The notes under the pieces are model-generated. The model was given only the letters and a program-made list of their open reading frames with translations. It was not told the DNA's origin and did not search any database. From contig NZ_LZSO01000010.1 in the NCBI RefSeq assembly GCF_001665785.1, positions 62,001 through 126,000 on the forward strand: DNA of 64,000 nucleotides. Reading direction: 5' to 3'. A program made the position numbers and the translations under genes. The stretch comes from Mycolicibacterium peregrinum. Its GTDB lineage: Bacteria > Actinomycetota > Actinomycetes > Mycobacteriales > Mycobacteriaceae. Shown piece after piece: positions 15,858 through 25,391 of this stretch (within the stretch, counting starts at the first letter, position 1; each line of letters begins with the position of its first letter).

Positions 15858-16714
15858 TGCCCCTTGTTCAGCTCCGCTTGCACGGCGCGGTTACGGTCGA
15901 GCGCCGTCTTCGCGAGGCGCAACGACAGCCCCGGTGAGAGCCGTTCCAGATACCAGAACAACTTCCACCACGAGGGCACGATGATCATCGCGTCGCCCCG
16001 CATCACGGCCCGCACCACACGATCGGCGAAAACGTCAGGATCCATGGGCCGCAACGGCTCCCACACCTTCTTGACGAAGTCTTCGTCGGTGACGCCGGGG
16101 CCTTTGAGCCGGCCGTACTTGCCACCGCTGAGAATCGGTGTCCGGATGACTCCGGGGCACAGTGCCGAAACCAGTACGTTGTGACGCTCGGCCTCGACGC
16201 GCAAGGTCCGTGAGATGGCCACGACGGCATGCTTGGTGGCGGAGTAACTCGCCTGGCCTGCACCGGTCATGAGCCCAGCCATGGAGGCGGTGTTCACGAT
16301 GTGGCCACTGTGCTGCCGGATCATGATCGGATAGACCGCCTGGATGCCGTGCACGACACCACGCAGGTTCACGTCGAAGACTTCGTTCCAGTCGTCCAGT
16401 GTGTACGAGTCGATCTCGCCGCCAACCCCGATTCCCGCATTGTTGAACAGGTAGTCGATGCGGCCCGACCGCTCCGCGATCGTGGCGATCACCCGCTCGA
16501 ACGAGGCGAAGTCGCGCACGTCGAGTTCGATGGAATGTGCTGTTCCACCACTGGCACCGAGCCGGTCGGCGAGGTCTTGCGCGACATCCTTCTGTCGATC
16601 GGCGATCCACACCTCAGCGCCTTGGCCGGCCAACCTCGCCGCGAGCGCCGCGCCGATACCGGATGCACCACCGGTGATCACGGCGACTTTTCCCGATACG
16701 CTCTGCGCCCCCAT
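15854..16714 (-). CDS. Short-chain dehydrogenase/reductase
   Basis: Classical SDR of 286 residues using NAD(P). Seen: TGGASGIG cofactor motif near residue 16, NNAGIG near 93, and the catalytic Ser/Tyr/Lys (SMAGLMTGAGQASYSATK, about 146-163), with LCPGVIRTPI afterwards. The C-terminal tail is longer than the 250-residue norm, with an aromatic/basic stretch resembling membrane-associated SDRs. ATG at 16714 is chosen; a GTG at 16744 would add 10 residues. Substrate unknown. 271 bp separate it from the next gene head-to-head; I see no strong motif there. Confidence 0.88.
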   Translation of the reverse strand: MGAQSVSGKVAVITGGASGIGAALAARLAGQGAEVWIADRQKDVAQDLADRLGASGGTAHSIELDVRDFASFERVIATIAERSGRIDYLFNNAGIGVGGEIDSYTLDDWNEVFDVNLRGVVHGIQAVYPIMIRQHSGHIVNTASMAGLMTGAGQASYSATKHAVVAISRTLRVEAERHNVLVSALCPGVIRTPILSGGKYGRLKGPGVTDEDFVKKVWEPLRPMDPDVFADRVVRAVMRGDAMIIVPSWWKLFWYLERLSPGLSLRLAKTALDRNRAVQAELNKGH

Positions 16715-16985
16715 GGCGGCAGAATACGTTCGATCCCTCGGCACCGCCGGAGGTTGAGATTCTTGTGACGGGATCGAGCAGACGTACCGTCACCCTGCGC
16801 GCCATCGTCAGAAAAAGAAGAGGACCGCAGACAACAGCGCTAGTACCTTGTAGGCGCGATGACGACTGGGCCCGCCGCCGAGACCGAAGTAGGTGCTCGC
16901 CGATCTTCGTGTCAGCAGCCAATTTCGAGGCCCCGCCAGCCGACCACTTTTCGATTACCAGAACATGACCGAGAGGAATTCAGTC

Positions 16986-17732
16986 GTGGACCTACCCCGT
17001 ATCTTCACCATTCGGGAGAGCAGCCACCGGATCCACAATCCTCTGACTCCCGGCAAGTACGCCGCGCTGGGCCAGGCACTGCACCTCGAACCCGGGACCC
17101 GGGTGCTCGACCTCGCCAGCGGCTCAGGCGAGATGCTCTGCACCTGGGCTCGTGACCTGGGCTTCACGGGCACGGGCGTGGACATCAGCACCGTGTTCAC
17201 CGCGCAGGCCCGGGCCCGCGCCACCGAACTCGGCGTCGGGGACAAGGTGGAGTTCGTCCACGGTGACGCCTCCGGTCATGTCGCGGACGAGCCGGTCGAC
17301 CTGGGCGCCTGCATCGGCGCCACCTGGATCGGTGGCGGTGTGGCAGGAACGGCCGAGCTGCTGAGCCGCAGCCTCCGGCCGGGAGGCTTGATGCTGATCG
17401 GCGAGCCCTACTGGCGTCGAACTCCACTGGACCAGGAGACCGCGGAGGCCTGCCAGGCCACGGCCCCGACCGATTTCCTGTCGTTGCCCGAGCTGATCGA
17501 GCAATTCGGTGACCTCGGGTACGACGTCGTGGAAATGGTGCTGGCCGACCAGGACAGCTGGGACCGGTACGCCGCGGCGCAGTGGCTCAACCTCCGGCGC
17601 TGGCTCGATCAGAACCCGGACGACGAACTGGCCCCCGAGGTGCGTGCCGAGCTCACCACCGAGCCCGCCCGCTATGCGCGCTACACGCGTGAATATCTCG
17701 GCTGGGGAGTATTCGCCCTGATGAGACGCTGA
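16986..17732 (+). CDS. Class I SAM-dependent methyltransferase
   Basis: Methyltransferase with the standard SAM motif VLDLASGSGEMLCTWA followed by the acidic GVDIS (motif II) and a HGDASGH region, then IGEPYWRR; this resembles UbiE-like small-molecule methyltransferases. The frame opens upstream at 16893. GTG at 16986 has AGAGGA with an 8-nt spacer (248 residues); ATG at 16965 is an alternative. It ends 3 bp before the convergent SDR. Substrate not identifiable. Confidence 0.85.
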   Translation: MDLPRIFTIRESSHRIHNPLTPGKYAALGQALHLEPGTRVLDLASGSGEMLCTWARDLGFTGTGVDISTVFTAQARARATELGVGDKVEFVHGDASGHVADEPVDLGACIGATWIGGGVAGTAELLSRSLRPGGLMLIGEPYWRRTPLDQETAEACQATAPTDFLSLPELIEQFGDLGYDVVEMVLADQDSWDRYAAAQWLNLRRWLDQNPDDELAPEVRAELTTEPARYARYTREYLGWGVFALMRR

Positions 17733-17735
17733 CCG

Positions 17736-18518
17736 TCAGGGCAGGATCGAGTCGACGTATCCGCCGTCGACACGTAGCGCCCCACCTGTGGTCGCCGAGG
17801 CCAGGGGTGAGGCCAGATAGGTCACCATGTTGGCGATCTCCTCCGGCTCGATCAGGCGTTGGATGAGCGACTGCGGCCGATGCTTGATCATGAACTCCCG
17901 CTGCGCCTCGTCCCACGGCAGCGACTTGTCGACGAGCTGGTAGACGAAATCCTCGACCCCCGCGGTGTGGGTCGGCCCGGCGATCACCGAGTTCACGGTC
18001 ACGCCGGTACCCGCAGCTTCCTTGGCGAAACCACGCGACACCGCGAGCAGCGCCGTCTTGGACACGCCGTAATGGATCATCTCCGCCGGGGTGACAATCG
18101 CGGAGTCACTGGCGATCTGAATCGCCCGGCCCCAGCCGCGCTCGGTCATGCCCGGCAGATAGCTACGGATAAGCCGCACGGCCGCAAGCACATTCACGTC
18201 GAAGTAGGTGCGCCACTGCTCGTCGGTGATCTCCATCGGGGGAACCGCCCCGAAGATCCCGAGGTTGTTCACCAGGATGTCGACGTCGGGCAACTGACGC
18301 AGCAGATCGGCAGTTCCCTCGTCTGTCGAGACGTCGGCGGCAACACCCAGGACGTCGAACTCGCCCAGTTTGGCGACGGCTTCATCGACCCGGGCCGGCG
18401 TACGGCCGTTGACGGCGACGCGGGCACCGCTACGTGCCAGTTGCTCGGCGATGGCCAGCCCGATGCCTTGCGTCGAGCCCGTGACGAGTGCGGTCTTTCC
18501 GGTCAGTTCGATGTTCAC
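17736..18518 (-). CDS. Short-chain dehydrogenase/reductase
   Basis: SDR of 260 residues: TGSTQGIG cofactor motif near 14-21, NNLG near 85-88 (Leu replaces the usual Ala of NNAG), catalytic Ser in IQIASDSA and Tyr/Lys in HYGVSKTAL, and a C-terminal GGALRVDGGYVDS. It lies 29 bp downstream of the fadD2 stop on the same strand, so the two may be co-transcribed. This would place it in lipid metabolism, but the substrate is unknown. Confidence 0.88.
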   Translation of the reverse strand: MNIELTGKTALVTGSTQGIGLAIAEQLARSGARVAVNGRTPARVDEAVAKLGEFDVLGVAADVSTDEGTADLLRQLPDVDILVNNLGIFGAVPPMEITDEQWRTYFDVNVLAAVRLIRSYLPGMTERGWGRAIQIASDSAIVTPAEMIHYGVSKTALLAVSRGFAKEAAGTGVTVNSVIAGPTHTAGVEDFVYQLVDKSLPWDEAQREFMIKHRPQSLIQRLIEPEEIANMVTYLASPLASATTGGALRVDGGYVDSILP

Positions 18519-18547
18519 AAGGCTGTACTACCACCGATCAGAGCAAA

Positions 18548-20221
18548 CTATTCCAGGTCGCGGAGTTCCCTCTTGAGGATCTTGCCGGTCGGGTTGCGCG
18601 GCAACTCGTCGAGGAACACCACCTCACGCGGCACCTTGTAGCGCGCGAGATGCTCTTTGACGTAGGCCTTGACCGTGTCCTCGTCGAGGCTGGCTCCTTC
18701 GGCTTTCACCACGAAGGCCTTGAGCCGGGCACCCCATTCCTTGTCCTCGACACCGAGCGCGGTGGCCTCGATGACGTCGGGGTGTCCGCTGATCAGATCC
18801 TCGACCTCGGCCGGGAACACGTTCTCGCCACCGGAGACGATCATCTCGTCGTCGCGACCGCTGACGTAGAGCAGGCCGTGCTCGTCGAAGTATCCGACGT
18901 CGCCCGACGACAGCATGCCGTCGATGATCTCCTTGCCCCCGCCACCGGTATATCCCTTGAACGGGAAGGTGTTTCGCACGAATATGCGACCGACCTGCCC
19001 CGTCGGCAACTCGTTGCCGTTGTCGTCGATGATCTTGACAGTGATGCCCTTGACCACCGGCCCGACCGTCGACGGATTGATCGACAGATCCTTGGGGCGC
19101 GCGATGCTCGCGAAGGCGATCTCGGTCGATCCGTAGAGGTTGTAGATGACCGGCCCGAGCTCTTTGAGGGCACGGGATGCCAGTTCCGCGCCGAGTTGGG
19201 AGCCGGAGACGAACACGATCCGCAACGACGACAGGTTCGGTTTGGGCTGCATCTGATCGAGATGGTCGAGCATGCGCGAGAGCATCACCGGCACCACCAC
19301 CATGCCGGTGACTCCGTGCTTCTCGACGTCCTCGAACACGGTGGCCGGCTTGAACCGGCGCCGGAGCACCAGCGTGGAGCCCAGCATCATCGCGATGGTG
19401 GCGTGCAGGAACCCGAGCGCATGGAACATCGGCGCGGGCAGTGCGGTCACCTCACCGGCCTTGAACGGGACGTGGGACAGCACTCCCCCGATCGGCGCCA
19501 GAGACGGCGGAGCGGCCCGGTTGGCACCCTTGGGAGTGCCGGTGGTGCCGCTGGTCAGGATGATGATCGCGGGATGTTTGGTGGCCTTGGGTGCGGGACG
19601 GCCGTTGCTGCGTGCGATGACGTCGGCCAGCGTTTCATCGGTGCTGCCGGACGGGGTATCGCTGTCCGGGTTGACGCCCAGCGCCCGCAGTTTGCCCAGT
19701 GCCGGCTCTGCGTGTGCCACGGCAGCGGTGTACTCGTCGTCGTAGATGATCACCTTCGCGCCCTCGCGCGCGGAGACCTCTTTGATCTGCGGCCCCGAGA
19801 ACTCGGAGTTCAGCATGATGATCCGGGCTCCGACCCGGGCCGCGCCGTATTGGGCGATCAGGAACCAACGGTGATTGCGGGACAGGATGGCCACACCGTC
19901 CCCACCGCGCACGCCCATGGTGAGCAGTTCGTTGGCGACCGCGTGCGCGGCCGCATCGAGCTCTCCGAACGTCAACTCCCCCTCGTCGTCGATGACCGCA
20001 ACACGGTTGGGGTGCCGACGCGCATTGAGGGCAGGGATCATGCCGATCTCGCCCCAGGTCCGGATATCGGTCAGCATCGCCACGATGTTCTGCGGGGGCT
20101 CCAGCCGCAACGCGCCCGCCTCGAACATCTTGCGCGCGTAGTGCAATTCGGCCGCCCCGCGCTCCGCGTACTGCTTGGCTTTCGCGGTCAGGTTCGCCGG
20201 CAGATCAGACAGACTTGGCAT
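18548..20221 (-). CDS. fadD2: Fatty-acid-CoA ligase, FadD2-like
   Basis: Acyl-CoA synthetase (ANL superfamily) of 557 residues that adenylates a fatty acid and transfers it to CoA. Seen: the phosphate-binding TSGTTGTPKGA near 221-232, YGSTEIA near 360, a GDVGYFDEHGLLYVSGRDDEM hinge segment near 440-460, and the C-terminal Lys in NPTGKILKREL. Assignment to fadD2 rests on the neighbour order (divergent LigD-like gene, fadE6 nearby) and the N-terminal AELHYARKMFEAGALRLEPP style; FadD12 is an alternative. ATG at 20221 was chosen over upstream frames that run into the neighbouring gene. Confidence 0.82.
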   Translation of the reverse strand: MPSLSDLPANLTAKAKQYAERGAAELHYARKMFEAGALRLEPPQNIVAMLTDIRTWGEIGMIPALNARRHPNRVAVIDDEGELTFGELDAAAHAVANELLTMGVRGGDGVAILSRNHRWFLIAQYGAARVGARIIMLNSEFSGPQIKEVSAREGAKVIIYDDEYTAAVAHAEPALGKLRALGVNPDSDTPSGSTDETLADVIARSNGRPAPKATKHPAIIILTSGTTGTPKGANRAAPPSLAPIGGVLSHVPFKAGEVTALPAPMFHALGFLHATIAMMLGSTLVLRRRFKPATVFEDVEKHGVTGMVVVPVMLSRMLDHLDQMQPKPNLSSLRIVFVSGSQLGAELASRALKELGPVIYNLYGSTEIAFASIARPKDLSINPSTVGPVVKGITVKIIDDNGNELPTGQVGRIFVRNTFPFKGYTGGGGKEIIDGMLSSGDVGYFDEHGLLYVSGRDDEMIVSGGENVFPAEVEDLISGHPDVIEATALGVEDKEWGARLKAFVVKAEGASLDEDTVKAYVKEHLARYKVPREVVFLDELPRNPTGKILKRELRDLE

Positions 20222-20275
20222 GTCGCCACAATAAGTGACATCTATCGCACTGCGGGCAGTAACTACCATGTGGTC

Positions 20276-21520
20276 ATGGCCGGTGCAGAGTCGCTGGAGA
20301 TCGACGGCCTCGAAGTGGCCGTCAGCAACCCCGACAAGGTGGTTTTCCCCGATGCGCATGTCACCAAGCTGGACCTGATCAACTACTACCGATCAGTCGC
20401 CGACGGTGCACTGCGTGGTGTTCATGAGCGTCCGATGATCCTCAAACGGTTCGTCAAGGGCATCGCCACCGAAGCCATCTTCCAGAAGCGGGCACCGGAG
20501 AAACGGCCGGACTATGTCGACGTCGCCGAGCTCAAGTACCGGTCCGGAACGTCGGCCAAGGAAGCGGTGCTGCGCAACACCGCGGGACTGGCCTGGGCGG
20601 TGAACCTCGGATGCGTGGATTTCAACCCGCATCCGGTGCGTGCCGACGATCTCGACCACCCCGACGAATTACGCGTCGACCTCGACCCGATGCCCGGGGT
20701 CGGCTGGTCGCAGATCGTCGATGTCGCGCAGGTGGCCCGCGAGGTGCTGGAGGAACACGGCCTGACCGCGTGGCCCAAGACGTCGGGCTCGCGCGGCTTC
20801 CACATCTATGCGCGCATCCACCCGCGGTGGCCGTTCACCAAGGTGCGGCTGGCTGCCGAGACGGTGGCTCGGGCGGTAGAGCTCAGGGCGCCGGACCTTG
20901 CGACGGCGCGCTGGTGGAAGGAAGAGCGGGGCTCCCGGGTCTTCGTCGACTTCAACCAGAACGCCAAGGACCGCACGGTGGCCTCGGCCTATTCCGTGCG
21001 GGCCACCCCCGATGCCCGGGTGTCCACCCCGCTGCGCTGGGACGAGGTCGACGGCTGCCGTCCCGAAGCATTCACGGTCGCCACCGTGCCGTCCCGGTTC
21101 GCCGAGATCGGCGACCCGTGGGAAGGCATGGATCTGGCGGTCGGCGAGTTGGACGCGCTACTCGCGCTCGCCAAGGAACTCGGCCCGGCGGAGAAAGCCC
21201 CCAGAGGGGGGTCCCACGATGGGCGACGACAGTCGACGATGCCCCTGATCGAGATCGCCAAGACCAAGACCAAAGACGAGGCGATGGCGGCGCTGGATGT
21301 CTGGCGCGAGCGCTATCCCGCGGTGGCCGGGCAACTGGAACCCGTCGACGTCCTGCTCGACGGGATGCGGGGCCCGAGCTCGATCTGGTACCGCGTGCGG
21401 ATCAACCTGCAGCACGTGCCCGAGGCCGAGCGGCCGCCGCAGGAAGAGCTGATCGCCGACTACAGCCCGTGGGAGAACTACCGCGGTGCGCAGTGGCCGC
21501 CGGATCGACACCGCGACTGA
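20276..21520 (+). CDS. LigD-like primase-polymerase domain protein (Rv0269c-like)
   Basis: Stand-alone polymerase domain of the LigD/archaeo-eukaryotic primase family, 414 residues, equivalent to M. tuberculosis Rv0269c by context. Catalytic residues are visible: DLD at 135-137 (metal ligands), SGSRGFH at 170-176 and the third Asp at about 225 in VFVDFNQN, followed by KDRTVASAYSVR. No ligase or nuclease domain is present. Such proteins add ribonucleotides or fill gaps in end joining. ATG at 20276 gives 54 bp to the divergent fadD2; GTG at 20270 is possible. Its last 43 bp overlap the convergent hydrolase. Confidence 0.88.
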   Translation: MAGAESLEIDGLEVAVSNPDKVVFPDAHVTKLDLINYYRSVADGALRGVHERPMILKRFVKGIATEAIFQKRAPEKRPDYVDVAELKYRSGTSAKEAVLRNTAGLAWAVNLGCVDFNPHPVRADDLDHPDELRVDLDPMPGVGWSQIVDVAQVAREVLEEHGLTAWPKTSGSRGFHIYARIHPRWPFTKVRLAAETVARAVELRAPDLATARWWKEERGSRVFVDFNQNAKDRTVASAYSVRATPDARVSTPLRWDEVDGCRPEAFTVATVPSRFAEIGDPWEGMDLAVGELDALLALAKELGPAEKAPRGGSHDGRRQSTMPLIEIAKTKTKDEAMAALDVWRERYPAVAGQLEPVDVLLDGMRGPSSIWYRVRINLQHVPEAERPPQEELIADYSPWENYRGAQWPPDRHRD

Positions 21521-22320
21521 TCGGAAACCACCTGAATCAGCAATTCAGCAGTGCCTTCTGGTGATTCGACGTGGAAGTGGTGACTGCCCAGATCCACCGG
21601 CACGATGTCGATGCGGTCGCGATAGCGATCGATGGCTTCCTGCCTGATGAGTGAGCGCACCGCGAACAGGGTGACCGGCTCTCGAACGTCACCGAGCGCG
21701 GCGTCCATGTCCCAGTCCACCAGACCCTCGATAGCGCGCAGACCGGCGGGCTGGCGCACAGCCGCCATCTTCGTGAAGTAGGCGTTCGTACGTGCCGGAT
21801 CAGTGCCTTCGGGCGATCCGCCCTCGACCATGCCCCACGTCGCCGCATCGAAGTCGTCGTAGAAGGGTTGCAACACCGCCCGGGCCTGCCGTTCGTCCTG
21901 GGCTGGATACAGCGAAAGGTAGTGCAGGCCGTCCAGTGCAACGACGTGCGAAACCGCGTCGGGCAGTAACCGGGCGGATTCGACCGCTACCGCACCGCCG
22001 AGAGAATGCCCGACCACGACGACACTCTGTGCGGCCTCGGCCGTCAGGACTGCGACCACGTCACGGGCGAACTCCTCGATCGTCCAGACCTCGCGCGCCG
22101 ACCGAGATTCACCGTGTTCGGCGAGATCGATCGCGATCACGCGGTACCGGTCCGACAGGAATCCGGCGATGGCGTCGTAATCGGTTCTGTCACAACCCCA
22201 CCCGTGAATGAAGGCGAACGTCGGCCCATCCGTCCGGCCGGTGACCGTGTACCGGATCGTGGTGTCGTATGGACGCTGAACCTCGCGTACCGCAGGTGCA
22301 GCCTCACCTGTTGCCGACAT
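21478..22320 (-). CDS. Alpha/beta hydrolase
   Basis: Alpha/beta hydrolase of 280 residues. Seen: oxyanion-hole FIHGWGCDRTDYD, nucleophile elbow VVVGHSLGGAVAVE with Ser in GHSLGG, and a C-terminal LGSHHFHVESPEG with the likely catalytic His. The start is ATG at 22320, preceded by AAGGG with a 6-nt spacer; the longer open frame to 22476 would run into the lutA region. Convergent overlap with the LigD-like gene (21478-21520). Substrate unknown. Confidence 0.85.
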   Translation of the reverse strand: MSATGEAAPAVREVQRPYDTTIRYTVTGRTDGPTFAFIHGWGCDRTDYDAIAGFLSDRYRVIAIDLAEHGESRSAREVWTIEEFARDVVAVLTAEAAQSVVVVGHSLGGAVAVESARLLPDAVSHVVALDGLHYLSLYPAQDERQARAVLQPFYDDFDAATWGMVEGGSPEGTDPARTNAYFTKMAAVRQPAGLRAIEGLVDWDMDAALGDVREPVTLFAVRSLIRQEAIDRYRDRIDIVPVDLGSHHFHVESPEGTAELLIQVVSDQSRCRSGGHCAPR

Positions 22321-22427
22321 ACTGGCCCTTCTCTCTCCGACCGCGTTCCGCGGCCACGCCGAACAACAGCCGTCCGCGGTTACGGATTCCCGGCATATTG
22401 TGGATACGTCACGGTTTAGGAGTGTGC

Positions 22428-23162
22428 ATGCGAATCGCCCTGTTCGCGACCTGCCTGGCGGATGCGATGTTCCCACCCGCGGCGATCGCCACGGTGCAGT
22501 TGCTCGAGCGCCTGGGTCACCAGGTGGACTTTCCTGCCGGCCAAACCTGTTGCGGCCAAATGCATGTCAACACCGGCTATCTGCAGGAAGCCACCGCGTT
22601 GGTGCGCAATCACGTCGAGGCCTTCGAATCCGCGAACTGCGATGCCATCGTCGCGCCGTCGGGATCGTGCGTGGGGTCGGTCCGTCACCAACACGCGATG
22701 GTGGCCCGCCGCGCCGGCGACGAGATCCTGGCCACCCGTGCCGAGCGCCTGGCCGAAAAGACCTATGAGTTGTCCGAACTGCTGATCGACGTGCTCGGGG
22801 TCGATGACGTCGGCGCGTACTACCCGCATCGCGTGACCTATCACCCCACTTGCCACTCACTGCGCATGCTCGGGGTGGGCGACAAGCCACTGCGGCTGCT
22901 GCGCAACGTGCAGGGACTCACTCTCGTGGAGCTGCCGGAGGCCGAATCGTGTTGCGGATTCGGCGGAACCTTCGCGATCAAGAATGCCGACACATCCACG
23001 GCAATGCTGGCCGACAAGATGGCCCACATCCTCGAAACCGAGGCCGAGGTGTGCAGCGCCGGAGACTCCTCATGCCTGATGCACATCGGTGGCGGGCTCA
23101 GTCGACTGCGCTCCGGGGTGCGCACCGTGCACCTGGCCGAGATCCTGGCGGCCGAAGCATGA
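22428..23162 (+). CDS. lutA: LutA: lactate utilisation, cysteine-rich (CCG) subunit
   Basis: First gene of a three-gene lactate-oxidation operon. The 244-residue protein has two CCG-domain signatures, QTCCGQ at 40-44 and ESCCGFGG at 173-180, which bind Fe-S or redox cofactors in heterodisulfide-reductase-like subunits. LutABC-type complexes oxidise L-lactate to pyruvate independently of classical Ldh. TTTAGGAG precedes the ATG with a 5-nt spacer. Divergent from the hydrolase over 107 bp; no obvious regulator gene adjoins. The ATGA overlap couples it to lutB. Confidence 0.9.
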   Translation: MRIALFATCLADAMFPPAAIATVQLLERLGHQVDFPAGQTCCGQMHVNTGYLQEATALVRNHVEAFESANCDAIVAPSGSCVGSVRHQHAMVARRAGDEILATRAERLAEKTYELSELLIDVLGVDDVGAYYPHRVTYHPTCHSLRMLGVGDKPLRLLRNVQGLTLVELPEAESCCGFGGTFAIKNADTSTAMLADKMAHILETEAEVCSAGDSSCLMHIGGGLSRLRSGVRTVHLAEILAAEA

Positions 23163-24625
23163 CCACATTCCTGGGCACCCCCGGCGTCGGCAACCTCCGC
23201 GGCGACGAGTCCTTTCCGAAAGCCGCGCGCACCGCGCTGGCCGACTCCCAACTGCGTCACAACATCGGCCACGCCACCCACACCATCCGGACCAAACGGT
23301 TGGCCGCCGTGGCCGAATGCGACGACTGGGAACAGTTACGCGCCGCCGGCAGCGCCCTCAAGCAGGACGTGATGGCGCGGTTGCCCGAGTTGCTCGAGCA
23401 ACTCGAGTCCAACGTCACCCGCCGGGGCGGCGTGGTGCACTGGGCCCGCGACGGCGAGGAGGCCAACCGCATCGTCGCCGACCTCATCCGCGCCACCGGA
23501 TCCGACGAGGTGGTCAAGGTCAAGTCGATGGCCACCCAGGAGATCGGCCTCAACGAGTACCTGGAAGCCCACGGCATCGCCGCTTTCGAAACCGACCTGG
23601 CCGAGCTGATCGTGCAGCTCGGCCACGACAAGCCCAGCCACATCCTGGTGCCGGCCATCCACCGCAACCGGGCCGAGATCCGCGAGATCTTCGACCGGGA
23701 GATGCCCGACGCGGGTGAGCTGACCGATGACCCGCGGGTGCTGGCCATGGCGGCCCGGGCCCACCTACGGCGCAAGTTCCTCACTGCGAAGGTCGCAGTC
23801 AGCGGGGCGAACTTCGGGATCGCCGAGACCGGCACGCTGGCCGTCGTGGAGTCCGAGGGCAACGGCCGGATGTGCCTGACGCTGCCGCAGACGCTGATCA
23901 CGGTGATGGGCATCGAGAAGGTGGTGCCGTCGTTCACCGATCTCGAGGTCTTCATGCAGTTGCTGCCGCGCTCGTCGACCGCGGAACGCATGAACCCGTA
24001 CACCTCGATGTGGACCGGCGTGCATCCCGGCGACGGCCCGCAGGAGTTCCATCTGGTGCTGCTGGACAACGGCCGTACCCGGGTGCTGGCCGACGAGGTG
24101 GGGCGTCCCGCCTTGCACTGCATCCGGTGCAGCGCGTGCCTCAACGTCTGCCCGGTCTACGAACGCACGGGCGGGCACGCCTACGGCTCGGTGTATCCCG
24201 GACCGATCGGGGCGATCCTGAGCCCTCAGCTCACCGGCACCACCGGCCACAATGACCCCAACGCCAGCCTGCCGTTCGCCTCGTCGTTGTGCGGAGCGTG
24301 CTTCGAAGCCTGCCCGGTGCGCATCGACATCCCGACGATCCTGGTGCACCTGCGCGCGCAGCAGGTGGATCAGAAAAGAGGGGGCCTTCCGTCCGGACAG
24401 GATCTGGCGATGAAGGCCGCGGGCTGGGCGATGGCCGGCGCCGGTCGGTTCGCACTGGCGGAGAAGGCGCTGGGCGCTGGACGTCTGATCGCCGGACGCG
24501 ATCACCGAATCTCCGCGCTGCCCTGGCCCGCCTCCAGGTGGACCGCCAGCCGCGACATTCCCGAACCGCCTGCCGAGACGTTCCGGCAGTGGTGGAACCG
24601 GACCCACGAGGGAGACCGACGGTGA
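23159..24625 (+). CDS. lutB: LutB: iron-sulfur LUD-domain subunit
   Basis: Central subunit of the LutABC lactate-oxidising complex, 488 residues. The N-terminal LUD domain (about 60-300) includes VSGANFGIAETGTLAVVESEGNGR. Two ferredoxin-type 4Fe-4S motifs follow: CIRCSACLNVCPVYE near residue 320 and CGACFEACPVRIDIP near 377. Cytoplasmic, electron-carrying. The ATG overlaps the lutA stop (ATGA), and the stop overlaps the lutC GTG (GTGA), a tight translational chain. Confidence 0.92.
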   Translation: MTTFLGTPGVGNLRGDESFPKAARTALADSQLRHNIGHATHTIRTKRLAAVAECDDWEQLRAAGSALKQDVMARLPELLEQLESNVTRRGGVVHWARDGEEANRIVADLIRATGSDEVVKVKSMATQEIGLNEYLEAHGIAAFETDLAELIVQLGHDKPSHILVPAIHRNRAEIREIFDREMPDAGELTDDPRVLAMAARAHLRRKFLTAKVAVSGANFGIAETGTLAVVESEGNGRMCLTLPQTLITVMGIEKVVPSFTDLEVFMQLLPRSSTAERMNPYTSMWTGVHPGDGPQEFHLVLLDNGRTRVLADEVGRPALHCIRCSACLNVCPVYERTGGHAYGSVYPGPIGAILSPQLTGTTGHNDPNASLPFASSLCGACFEACPVRIDIPTILVHLRAQQVDQKRGGLPSGQDLAMKAAGWAMAGAGRFALAEKALGAGRLIAGRDHRISALPWPASRWTASRDIPEPPAETFRQWWNRTHEGDRR

Positions 24626-25263
24626 CCGGCCGGGCGCCCGACGCGGCCCGGGCCGCGGTGCTCGGCCGGATCCGCGGTGCCCTCGCCGCGGCACCGCCAC
24701 CGCCGGTCGCAGTACCGAGGAATTACCACCGTGAGCCCCTGACCGGCGCCGGCGACGTCGAGAGGTTCGCCGAGACGGTCGCCGAGTACCGGGCGCGGGT
24801 CCATCGCATCGGGGTCGACGCGATCGCGTCGACCGTCCTCGATCTGGTCGGGCCGGACGCCGCGGTGGTGATCCCGGCCGACCTGCCGCCCGGGTGGGTG
24901 AGCGGGCTGGTGACGGTCCCCGACGCACCGACGCTGAGTGTCGAGCAACTCGATCGGGCCGATGCCGTGCTCACCGGATGCACGCTGGGGATCGCCGCGA
25001 CCGGCACGATCGTGCTAGATGCCGGCTCTGGGCAGGGGCGGCGGGCGCTGACCCTGGTGCCCGACCACCACATCTGTGTGGTGCGTGTTGATCAGATCGT
25101 CGACACCGTGCCGCAGGCATTCGCCGAGCTGACGGCGACCCGACCGCTGACCTTCATCTCTGGCCCCAGCGCCACCAGCGACATCGAACTGCAGCGGGTA
25201 GAAGGCGTCCACGGGCCCCGAACTCTGGACGTACTGATCGTCGCCGACCCTACCGACGGGTAG
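24622..25263 (+). CDS. lutC: LutC: LUD-domain subunit
   Basis: Third subunit of the lactate-utilisation system, 213 residues, with a LUD domain: ADAVLTGCTLGIAATGTIVLDAG (near 112-134), LVPDHHICVVRVDQIV, and the ending GPSATSDIELQRVEGVHGPRTLDVLIV. GTG at 24622 overlaps the lutB stop. No lactate permease lies in the visible operon. Followed by 128 bp before the STAS gene, with no strong terminator seen. Confidence 0.9.
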   Translation: MTGRAPDAARAAVLGRIRGALAAAPPPPVAVPRNYHREPLTGAGDVERFAETVAEYRARVHRIGVDAIASTVLDLVGPDAAVVIPADLPPGWVSGLVTVPDAPTLSVEQLDRADAVLTGCTLGIAATGTIVLDAGSGQGRRALTLVPDHHICVVRVDQIVDTVPQAFAELTATRPLTFISGPSATSDIELQRVEGVHGPRTLDVLIVADPTDG

Positions 25264-25391
25264 GTCCCGAATGTTCTTAGCAAAGCATTAACGCTGGCTC
25301 CCAGCAGCCTTATTTTGCCCACTTAGCGTTATGAACAGGTTGACGCGACGGAGCTCAGCCAGAGCTCAGGAAAGACGGCGGGAGGCTGATC

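Noticed and set aside
18488-20275. Open frame on the plus strand joining upstream sequence to the LigD-like gene (1010 residues in total)
   Set aside because: It runs antisense to the complete fadD2 gene. Only the part from 20276 has primase-polymerase motifs; the rest is low-complexity GC-bias frame.
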